A stretch of 64,000 bases of DNA from Panagrolaimus kolymaensis (taxonomy: Eukaryota > Nematoda > Chromadorea > Rhabditida > Panagrolaimidae), in the NCBI GenBank assembly GCA_028622995.1, contig JAJQJQ010000076.1, positions 546,840 through 610,839 of the forward strand. The letters run 5' to 3'. Below, piece by piece: positions 1 to 9,036 of this stretch. A program made the translations under genes and the position numbers. The first letter of the stretch is position 1; each line of letters starts with the position of its first letter. The notes below the pieces were generated by a model. The model ran no database searches, had not been told where the DNA came from, and was given only the letters and a program-made list of their open reading frames with translations.

Positions 1-1956
1 TATTGGAATTCCATCGTTGATGACAGAATCAGATCGAATTTTTAATGTAACTTGTGATTATTCAAATACAGCAGTTTCTTCGCCCCAATTTGATTCAAAT
101 CAAGAATCAGAAGTATTTGTTACAGCAAAACCAAATGAAGAATTTATTGGAAAAATTAAAATGTCCATTTTAAGGGATGGTAAACCCGTAACTACCGTAT
201 CTTTAGGAGAAGAATTGGAATTAAAATGGATGATAGAAAATTTTAAAAATGAAGATAATACAAACCAACAAAAATATGGATATTTTATTGATGAATGCGT
301 GGCAGAAAGATTGGATGGACAACCTCCAGATCCGGCTCCATTGAGACTTATTTATCAAGGGTTTGGTTTTTGCTTTTTCATAAAAAGTAAATTTTTGATT
401 TCTTAGATGCCCAGATGAAAAAGTTCGAAATCGGTTAATGCGTTATCCAATAATCGAAATTGATGAAGGCTACAGTACTCATATGAAAGCATTTAGATTT
501 GATGGTTCTAGAAGGGTTAGAATTCGATGCGCAGTAAATATTTGTGTTGATCGTTGTGAACCAGTGTGTTTCAAAAAAAAAGAAAAGAATGAAGAGAAGA
601 GTAATAAATAATTATTTTTTAGGTTACATGCGAATCTGACCGAGATTTCAATTCAGTTTTAAGTTTTGGTAAAAAACGAAAAAAGCGTCAAACTATTGGA
701 GATTTGCAAGCTTTATTAGAAAAATATCATGATGCTAAATTGAATGGCAATGTTTTGTTGGGTGAAGAACCAAATGAAAGAGTATGTTTTTATGAAATCT
801 GAAAATAAAAAAGCAACGATATAAAATAATTTTTTTAAGGAAGATAGGAGTCAAGGTTCTACAATCGAACAATCAACAATCACTGGAATTTACACAATTC
901 TTGAAGGCCACACTGAAGCTCTTGAAGCAAAAGGGACAAATTCATCCAAATCATTATTAGTTCCCATCGATCAAGAACCTAAACCTATTTCATCTGTGGA
1001 AAGTTTAAATTTACTTAATTTTTCAAAAACGTTGTTAGCAGAAAATAATGGTGAATCAGCAGCAGCAACTACACAACTTTATGATTGCATAGGTTTGTAT
1101 TGATTTGTTGTTTGTCAAACTTCTCCTCGAAATGACGAAGTCTTTATTTCCGGTAGTCTTTTTATTATTATTTTTAGATCTTTCATCAGATAAATCAACA
1201 AAATCCAATCAAATTAGTTTGCCTCGAGCTACGTTTATTTGTATTATCATCCTACTTGGTTTACTTTCAACCATTCAAGTATTTACAATTGTAAATTGTT
1301 TTTATAATCGATACAACAAATATAACACATTTATTGGTGAAAATTCATCCATTTCATCTTCTTCAAATAATAATGCATCTCCTCATCTTGCGCATCATCA
1401 TTCTGGTTTGTTGTTTATTAAATACGCACGCTTCTCTTCTTTTTTGGTGGTTTTTTTTATTACTAAAACATCAATCACATTGAAGGGTCAACAACGACGA
1501 CGAATGCAGCAGAATATTATAGCGGCGGCGCTTATTTTAATCAAATGCATCAGCAAAAGAAAAAACACTACCCCAATCACGGGACCGGAAGTGATATGCA
1601 TAAAAATGATGAAAAGGAAAAATTTTATGATCGACGCAAATCAATAACAAATAATTCGGTTTCAAGTCAAAGTATGCACATTTTTTTAAAAGAAATTTTA
1701 AATAATTTAATACGCATTTTTTAAAATTTATGTTAAAATTTTAGAGTCTCTTGTAGCTTCAGATCATTTGTCTCCTCGAACATCGTTGCCTTTTTCACAA
1801 ATTGAAAGTAATGTTCACAAACAACAAAAACAACGGTAAAAAAATTAAAGACATAAAGAAGTAAATAGTTTTATATAATAAATTGTTTCATGTTTTAGGT
1901 CCACACCGGCGTCTTCAATACTTCCTCCTGTGAGTGTAGCCCGCTACAAAATATAA
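1..1956 (+). CDS. ZP-domain transmembrane protein, 3' part (start lies left of window)
   Basis: Eight exons join in phase: 1-360, 407-563, 623-781, 840-1092, 1178-1405, 1486-1671, 1745-1835 and 1899-1956 (TAA). They encode the last 496 residues of a larger protein; the frame is open at the left edge, so the N-terminus is missing. What is visible is the end of the ZP-N/ZP-C hinge (VTCDYS), a ZP-C half with paired cysteines (DEC, QGCPDEK, INICVDRCEP), and a basic furin-type site (KKRKKR) just after it. An acidic/Ser-rich stretch follows, then one membrane segment (FICIIILLGLLSTIQVF) and a cytoplasmic tail of about 150 residues rich in Ser, His and Gln. ZP proteins of this type are cleaved at the furin site and polymerise in apical extracellular matrix. 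The ZP-C half resembles that of the NOAH-type gene at 9037-13327, so the two are probably paralogues. I cannot give an orthologue because the N-terminal domains are outside the window. Confidence 0.85.
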
Positions 1957-2475
1957 ATTTTTCTTCTAAAAAATCATAGAGTTCACCCATCAAAGTTTTT
2001 TAATCAAATTATTTATTCCGTGTTTATTTATTGTAAATTATAATATTAAACTTATCCAAAAAATTATTTATTCCCAATAAAAATATTTTAAATAAAATTT
2101 TTATTTATACAGGTTACAGTTAAGGTCAAAGTGTGTATTTTATTTTTGACTTTTACAACTTTGAAACATATTATTATGGTATCTATTTTAGGAAGGTCCT
2201 CAATATATTAAGACCAAGAATTATGACGCATGAACTAAAAAATTTCATGGGTTGATGAGTTAAAAATGAGTCTATTTTTATCAAAAAGTAGTTATTATTA
2301 TTTAGATATGATATGCGACCAATAGTTTAATTGCTTTTAAAAATAAAAAGTTTTTTGGGTTAGTGATGATTTTCCCGTGTTGGCCGATCTTTGAATTTAT
2401 TTTATAGCAAAAAAAAGTAGAAAGTGCAAGCGTAAAATTTTTTTTGAAAGAATTTTTTCCTGTTTGTTTTCCTAT
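1957..2475. other. Intergenic, 3' flank of the ZP gene
   Basis: AT-rich sequence after the stop of the ZP gene. There is an AATAAA-type poly(A) signal near 2075. I see no coding signal or repeat up to the palindromic element that starts near 2476. Confidence 0.5.
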
Positions 2476-2838
2476 TTAAAGGACCCTAATCATTTGGTCT
2501 TTTCAAAATTTCAAATTTTCGTTTCCCGCATTATTCCCTCCTGCTGGCAAGGTGCAAAGTCCCTTTCAAGCAAGTTTGATTTTTTTTTGAAATCCAATTT
2601 TTTTCTTCTTCATCTAGGTTTTAATGGATATATGTAAATACAATATTAAAAAGGTAAAAGGTATTGCGTAAATACATTGAAATGGTTGATATTCACGTAG
2701 ATGAAGAAGAAGAAAATTGGATTTCAAAAAAAAATCAAACTTGCTTGAAAGGGACTTTGCACCTTGCCAGCAGGAGGGAATAATGCGGGAAACGAAAATT
2801 TGAAATTTTCAAAAGACCAAATGATTAGGGTCCTTTAA
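2476..2838. repeat. Inverted repeat, 141-bp arms, 81-bp spacer
   Basis: The left arm 2476-2616 and right arm 2698-2838 would form a long, almost perfect hairpin in single-stranded DNA or in a transcript. This is the terminal inverted repeat pair of the MITE-like element, listed separately so that the arm coordinates are explicit. Confidence 0.9.
2480..2834. mobile_element. Palindromic MITE-like element flanked by TTAA
   Basis: Two 141-base arms, 2476-2616 and 2698-2838, are inverted copies of each other with a single mismatch in a T-run, separated by an 81-base loop. The outer ends read TTAA-AGGACCCTAATC on the left and GATTAGGGTCCT-TTAA on the right, so the element is bounded on both sides by TTAA. 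A TTAA duplication is the mark of piggyBac-type transposition; a TA duplication (Tc1/mariner type) with one extra terminal base on each arm cannot be excluded. There is no coding capacity, so it would be a non-autonomous foldback/MITE copy. The near-perfect arms suggest recent insertion or active gene conversion. Confidence 0.8.
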
Positions 2839-5800
2839 GGACAAACTTTTTTGTTTGTAAAACATTCATAAAAAAAGTTTTCGTTTGAATCATTTATATG
2901 TCTGAAAGGCTTTGTTTTGTTTAGAAAAATGTTTACTCTTAAATCGATAAAAAGAATGCAAAGAAAAGTATACAAAGTAAAAACCACTAAATTTTTGAAG
3001 TTGAAAATAAAATGTCTTGGGTTTTACCCATGTTTTCCGGGTGTTTCATGATTCATCGGTTTCATTGATCAAAAGTCACAATTTTTTGGTGTTTACTTTC
3101 GTTTCTTTTTTTCTTTGTTTGTTTTAATATTAAATTAAACTAATTTTGACAAGCGCATCTATTTTGATTTTTACATAACATTTCCAACTTCTTTTTTTCT
3201 TCTTCATTTTTTAATTAGCGCCAGACACATTTTTTAAATAAACTAACCGATACCTTGCCACTATTTTCTGTAATTGATCATTCTAGAAATACATTTATTT
3301 CCTTTTATTTTTTTTTCTTTGCGCAAGATCGTAGAACTCTAACTTTGGGTTATAACACACCATATATATTTTTGGGTATATGCGTCTCTAAACGATGAAA
3401 TGATGAATGAATGAGCGGCAGGAAACGCCTAAAGTTTTTTTTATTTCTCTTCATTTTTTTCAAATAGATAATATTTTCATTTGTGTTAAAATTAATTTAG
3501 TGATGATTAGTGTCATTGCACGTTCACGTTTTATTTTTCCTAGGTTTATGTTTTTTTATTTCCCATCTCTCTTTCAAATAAAAAGTTTGATTTTAGTTCT
3601 TTTTGCGCATTTCATTTCTCCCAATTTTTGGGTTTTTTTTATCCATTTTATAGACCGTTCGTTAGTTTTATTAAAAAATGCAATTTCCCCAAATCAAAAT
3701 AAATAGAAAACCGTTTTTTTTTTCATTTCCGTTTGACTATTATTTTTTTTTGTCTATGAAAAGGGAGCGTTTACGATTTAAACATACAGATACAGGCGTC
3801 GTTGTGTCATATCTCCTCTTTTTTTGGTATACGTGACAAAAATCGCTTTGATAACACGGTGGCATTAGAAAAAATAAAACCAAATTGTATGGAATTTTCG
3901 TTTTAGCTTTCATCCATTTCTCGATTTCGAGCGAAAATGGAATGTTGTCTTTTATCATTACTCTTTCGAAAAATAATTTGCATTGTTTCGATATTAAAAA
4001 ATCTCAGATGCCTCAACAAATTCCATTTTCTGTCATAATATTTTTATAAAAATAACTTCTAAGATGCTATTCCTAAGTAGTTTAAAGGCTTATTTATTAA
4101 AAACAGATACTTATAAATACATATAAAATGTGTGTAATCTTCTTATCTTCTTTATCTCATTTTTATATTCTACCATATATTTTATTCTATTTTTTTGACC
4201 CAATAGTCTTTATAAATTCTATGTTATTTGTTTCTTTGAGGCTTTTCCAAAGCGTTCCTTTTCTTACTTTCTATTTCCTGTCTCATGATAGAATGTTATT
4301 TTTATGCATCATAGATATATTTTTGGGTTTTGAGTTTTTTTAATCAAAGTTATGATAAGAAATTTTTTCTCTTCCGAAGCCCTGCCAACCTAAAAGAAAA
4401 ATACCAGCAATTTAATCTTTTCTCTGCTTTTTTGATGAACACGCAACAGTCAGAATGGCTCCTCGTTTTGAATTTTAAAAAAAAGTATCAACACAAAAAA
4501 AATAATATTTAATACAAAAAACTTTAAAAATAAATAGCCCGAGATTGTACTTTTGAACTGTCTCACTCTCGTATAACATTTATTTTTTTGTTTCGGTCGT
4601 CGCTCACCATCCCATCGCTTTCAATAATTAAAAAGGAAAAATGATTTCCGATCACAAAAAAAGAAGAGAGAAAAAAGTGTGTGGCGGATAGAATTTTTTA
4701 CCATTAACTTTTTGTTTACTCTAATTATTACCACCGCAGTTTTTTCCATCCTTCATTCTTAAACTTTCCTTCTTTCTTTGTAATAATAAAATAACATCGT
4801 TAATCGTCGTTAAATAATAAAACCAAAAGTTTGATGTCCCTGCTTCCTTTAGACGTGCGTTCTCTCAGTACCAATCACATGATTGTTATTGCCACAACTA
4901 AAATAGGTATTGGTATTGATCTTTTTAACGTTGCGCATTTTTTTGATGTTTGCTTTATTGTAATTGTAAAAATTAAAAATAATATTTTCTTTAACAAGAA
5001 GAACTTTGTCGTTTTTGACAAGTTTGTAATCTTTTTTGACAGATTATTTTCTTATTATTCGAATAAGTTTTCAATCATTTTTTGTTTTAATTGAAACAAG
5101 AGTTTATGGTCGTCTGTTTTTACACCTACAATTTTTTTAACATTTTGTTTTAATAATTAGTTTTGACATATTATATTAATGTAACGGTAATTTGACCGAT
5201 CTCGTCTAAATTTCTGCCACAAACCAACATTTTTTCAAGTAACTTTTTTTTTCATACTCTTTTATTCTTAATTTTATTCCTAATTCTTAGAATATTTTTA
5301 GCATTTTTACTCTATCTCCTTTGTAACCTTTCATTGTTATTAATTGAGTGTGTAAATTTCAAATAGCTAACATTTAAAAAACTTGCAGCAAATGCAAGAG
5401 CAAAAACTATGCAAGCAGCCGAGTAACTTACTAACTGAGTGGTAAGAGGAGCCAAGGAGCAATGACGTAAAAAGGCTAAAAAAACACCAACCATTATCGT
5501 CTTCCTTCAAATAATGACCTTTTTTTTGTTGTTACATTGTTATCTTTTGTTAGCTCAGTTTTTTAACAACAACACTTTTTCCAATCCTCCTTTTTTGCTA
5601 TTTTTCTGTGCCGCGTTTTTTTTACAGAACTGTCTGATCTTACTCGAGTCAATTAAAATAATTATATATACTTGGGTTTGTTAATTTTATTTTAATTTTT
5701 TTCAGCTATTTTTATCGAAACTTTTGCGGAATTGAAAGATTTTATTTGTGGTCATTTATTTTAAAGTGTCCACATAAAGTTATCTTCGAATCGCGCTGGA

Positions 5801-5880
5801 TACAAGCGAAATAAAACTATATTTTCATCAACAAAAAGTTTTGGAGTTTCCCTCCAATACTAAAATAATAACCGATAAAA
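2839..5880. other. Gene-poor spacer upstream of the nuclear receptor
   Basis: About 3 kb of T-rich low-complexity DNA on the + strand. Short open frames exist (for example 3407-3706, 4833-5094 and 5312-5494 on -), but they are biased, repetitive and lack recognisable domains. A slightly more GC-rich patch at 5380-5480 contains a TGACGTAA (CRE/ATF-like) octamer near 5464. The region probably holds the promoter and 5' UTR of the receptor gene at 5881. Confidence 0.5.
5690..5705 (+). promoter_or_regulatory. Candidate trans-splice acceptor / 5' UTR start of the nuclear receptor
   Basis: A T-rich tract ending TTTTTTTCAG at 5705 has no matching upstream coding exon and lies 175 bases before the ATG at 5881. 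In nematodes such an orphan 3' splice site commonly receives a spliced leader. This is inferred from sequence shape only. Confidence 0.35.
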
Positions 5881-7563
5881 ATGGCATCCGGTGCAAGCCC
5901 ATCAAGCAATCAACGTTCTTCATTAACCGACGAACCTTCAAACGCCGACGCTTTCGTAGCGATTGGACGAAAATCTCGTAGTAGTAATAATTCTGTACGA
6001 CGTACACAAAGTTCAAGAAATGATTTTTCTGAAACTTCAGTCGCATCACCTCCTTCAATGGGATTGGTTAATGTAAGTTTGAATCCAAAATTTTTATAAA
6101 TGTAAACAAAGATTTTTTTAGTGCGTCGTTTGTGGCGATCGAGCATGCTCCCATTATTATTATGGAGTAGCTGCATGCCATGGATGCAAATGCTTCTTTT
6201 GGAGATCCGTCAAACAACAAGCCCAATATGTTTGCCGATATGAACGAAATTGCAACATTACCGTTAATGCTCGAAATGCATGTCGATTTTGTAGATTCCA
6301 ACGTTGCCTTCGAGCTGGAATGCAACCTGAATCCGTTCGAATGAGCAAAGATGAAAAACCATCCCAACCTAAAAAGCACCCCCTCGCAGCAGAAAATTCA
6401 CCTGAAATGCCATTGGATTCTGAACAACAACAACACCCATCCGCTAAAAAGGCAAATAGTGCTGGAGTTCAATTTGTTGCAAAAATGTGCGATGTTGAAG
6501 CTAAAGCTCAAGAAGAAGCAGATTTCAATGAAAATAATCAAACTTCAGGAGTTAATAGCCTTCACGAAATTTTTGATTTTCCTGAATGCATGAATGCTTA
6601 TCGAACTCGAATTATGTATTGTGTTCGGTTGCACAATGTCACAAAAGAAGAAATGGATTTTTGCAAATTTCGAACTCTAACTTATGCTTCAGATTATATT
6701 CGTGCTCTTAATCTGCTTCTTGATAATCAATTTGTTATTTCAACTTCTGATCAAATCGCCCTTTTACGAAGCTGTTATGGATCTTTAACCATTTTTGATA
6801 TCGTTTATGGAACAGTAAATGCTACACGGGAATCTTCACTTCTTTGTTTTCCAACTGGAATAACCGTTTCCAAAAATCAAGATATTAAAACAAATAGGTT
6901 AGTGGAGTTTAAAGGGAATAAAGTTTTATATCCCTAAAATTTATTTTCCATTCTAATAATAGAATTTTTTCAATAGCTTTGTCAATCATTTATTGATTGC
7001 AAATATCATTGATACTTTGGTCCCGAATGTTCACGAATTGGGTTTAAGCGAATATGAATACATGCTTCTCAAAGCTATCATCGTTTTAAATGAAGAAGCC
7101 CGAGGTTTATCAGCTGATGGAAAAAATATTGTTGCTTCACTTCGTGATCAAGTTCATACAGCCCTTTATGAGCAATGTCAAAAAGATAAAAGTGGCGATG
7201 CAAATACTCCTCTTCGATTTGCAAAACTTTTACATTTACTTCCTAAAATTTCTGTTAGATAATTTTTTAAAAACTATTTAAACTTTATCAAATACTTTTT
7301 TAGCTCTTGGCCCGCGACTTAGCTGAACATATTAAAGTTGATCATACTTTCAACTCCAATATGCGTCGTGTCGATCCACTATTCTTTGAATTATTTGGTG
7401 ATATTTTCCAAGAAGAACGTCAACATGTTGCTGAAACTACACGACGTCCAGCTTTTGCTCAAGTCGACAAGTATGTCTAAAAAGTTTTAACTTTATACAA
7501 TTTTTTATAAAAAAAATAATTTTTAGAGGCCAAGTTATCGAGGGAGCATATGGGCCAAGTTGA
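5881..7563 (+). CDS. Nuclear hormone receptor (DNA-binding + ligand-binding domains)
   Basis: Exons 5881-6072, 6122-6897, 6977-7253, 7304-7470 and 7527-7563 encode 482 residues to a UGA stop. A Ser-rich N-terminus of 64 residues is followed by a two-zinc-finger DNA-binding domain (about 65-130). Its cysteines run CVVC, CHGC, CRYERNC and CRFCRFQRC, with P-box CHGCKCFFWRS and the C-terminal extension GMQPESVR. The ligand-binding domain spans about 195-460 and contains the helix 3-5 region (FRTLTYASDYIR, DQIALLRSCYGSL) and an AF-2-like helix (DPLFFELF). Nuclear receptors bind DNA through the fingers and recruit co-regulators through AF-2. The layout resembles the large nematode HNF4-derived family, but I cannot assign a specific nhr number. 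The exon 3 donor is GTTAG. The frame continues in phase past the UGA (see the next entry). Confidence 0.9.
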
Positions 7564-8127
7564 CTATTGGCTGCAGCCGGCTTGAACCATCAAGATCCAG
7601 CAAGAAGCCGGCTGCCTGGTAATTTCGATAGGCGCAATGAAGCTCGACAAAATCAACAACAACAACAAAATAAAGCATCAGAAGCCTATCGAAAACAACA
7701 AAAAGATGGTAACGGCTTGGCCATTCATGGTACCAATGCACGAATCCCATCATCTGCGTTAAATCAAAGTGTATTACCAAAAACGAAAAATATGATTAAT
7801 TTTTATGATACTTCGCCCACAAATATGGAATCCAATGATTATCATACTCAACAGAACGTTTGGAATACCTTTGAGGATACGCAAGTTAATAATAATTTTA
7901 TTACGCCAAAAGCTGCAAAAATTGCAAAAATGGACGATTTTAATGCTTCATCTGTTTCAACAAATAATGATAACAATGTTAATCCCCAAATGCCTTGGAC
8001 AAATTACAGCAGCAATTCAGATGAATATGATCGACAACAACCAAATACAAATAATAGCGAATGGGGAGTTACTTCAGATATTCCGAATTATGATTTTGCA
8101 TTTTATAATGACTTAGTTCGAATTTAA
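7564..8127 (+). CDS. In-frame C-terminal extension of the nuclear receptor (candidate UGA readthrough)
   Basis: After the UGA at 7561-7563 the same frame stays open for 187 codons to a TAA at 8125-8127. The stop context is UGA CUA, the core of the known metazoan readthrough signal. The extension is rich in Asn, Gln and Ser (runs such as RQNQQQQQNK, VSTNNDNNVNPQ and RQQPNTNNSEWG) and looks like a disordered or prion-like tail. So long an open frame directly in phase with the receptor is unlikely by chance in such AT-rich DNA, so the segment is probably translated. Alternatives are removal of the stop by a very short intron (GTTGAC at 7559 to CAAG or CCAG, 36 or 42 nt, both in phase but with poor splice signals), or a recent nonsense change. 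Confidence 0.65.
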   Translation, partial: LLAAAGLNHQDPARSRLPGNFDRRNEARQNQQQQQNKASEAYRKQQKDGNGLAIHGTNARIPSSALNQSVLPKTKNMINFYDTSPTNMESNDYHTQQNVWNTFEDTQVNNNFITPKAAKIAKMDDFNASSVSTNNDNNVNPQMPWTNYSSNSDEYDRQQPNTNNSEWGVTSDIPNYDFAFYNDLVRI

Positions 8128-8669
8128 TATTTAGTCGCCTTTTTTACAATTGCTTGATTTTTTTAATTAATATTTTCTATATTTTCTTTTTCGTTATTTT
8201 TGTATAATAATTTTATTAAAAACTTTTAAAAAATTTTACCACAAGCTTCTCAAACAGTTAGCAGCTTAATTTATTATTATTGTTTAACTATAGAAAAAAA
8301 CAATTTTAATGGACCGATGATACTCCTCAGGAATTTATTTACTTTTATTTTAATTAAATATTTGTATTTATAAAAAAATTGAAATAAATTTTTGTAACTT
8401 TGAAATAAATATTTGACTAATGAGATTTTTAAAAAATGGCTGGAAGAAAGTTTATTTTTGGCCAAATCCAAGAGACCATAAATAACCGTTATTGAAAAAC
8501 AATAGATTCACATTTAACCATTTAGTGTTGTCCAGTTTAATCCATTAAGATTCCAAAAATGATCAAATAAAAAAATGAAAGATTCAAACTAGTTTTGTAA
8601 CAAATAAAACAAAATTTGCATTGATTCATTCTCGTTTCAAGTACTTTATATTTTTAAGAAAGGAAAAAA

Positions 8670-8685
8670 ATGATGATGATGATGA
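8670..8685. repeat. ATG/TGA trinucleotide microsatellite
   Basis: Five tandem TGA units preceded by a poly-A run, in the spacer upstream of the NOAH-type gene. Confidence 0.6.
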
Positions 8686-9029
8686 ATTATTAGAGGATAA
8701 AGAAAGAGAGAATACTTCATCAGCCACTCATGTTTTTTTTCTAAACGACGCTATTTTATTTTTGTAACTGTTTCTATCTCTCTTTTTTTATTATAATCTT
8801 TATAAATGCCGTTAGCATTGAAGAACGCTTATTACTAACGAAATAAAGAGAGGGGAACAAAAGTGGTGGAAAGTGTCTATTTGACTTTTCTTTATATCCT
8901 GGAAAATAGTATTAGTAAGACAGACATTATTATTAAAAAAGGAGAACCTTTTCAACTTTTAGAAAAAAATGCAAAAAATTTAAAAAATGGAAAAATGAAT
9001 TATTTTATGTTTATCTTTTTTGATTATGT

Positions 9030-9036
9030 TTTTAAG
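9030..9036 (+). promoter_or_regulatory. Candidate trans-splice acceptor abutting the start codon
   Basis: GTTTTTAAG ends exactly at 9036, directly before the ATG at 9037. An acceptor touching the initiator codon is typical of spliced-leader addition in nematodes and supports 9037 as the start rather than an upstream in-frame codon. Confidence 0.45.

Larger units (their letters stand above)
8128..9036. other. Intergenic between the nuclear receptor and the NOAH-type gene
   Basis: AT-rich, with AATAAA-like signals after 8128 and a short ATG/TGA trinucleotide repeat (five units) at 8670-8685. I see no coding sequence. The distal part should hold the promoter of the gene at 9037. Confidence 0.5.

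Noticed and set aside
3407..3706. 99-codon + strand frame
   Set aside because: T-rich, Phe/Ile/Leu-dominated translation without domain, start context or splice partners; a product of base composition.
4833..5094. Open frame starting ATGTCCCTGCTTCC, considered as an upstream exon of the nuclear receptor
   Set aside because: It has a possible donor at about 4904 but no matching downstream acceptor that keeps a sensible frame, and the sequence becomes low-complexity. The receptor has its own good ATG at 5881.
5312..5494. Short hydrophobic - strand frame and a tRNA-like GTGGTAAGAGG string
   Set aside because: No cloverleaf could be built around the string, and the small frame has no further support.
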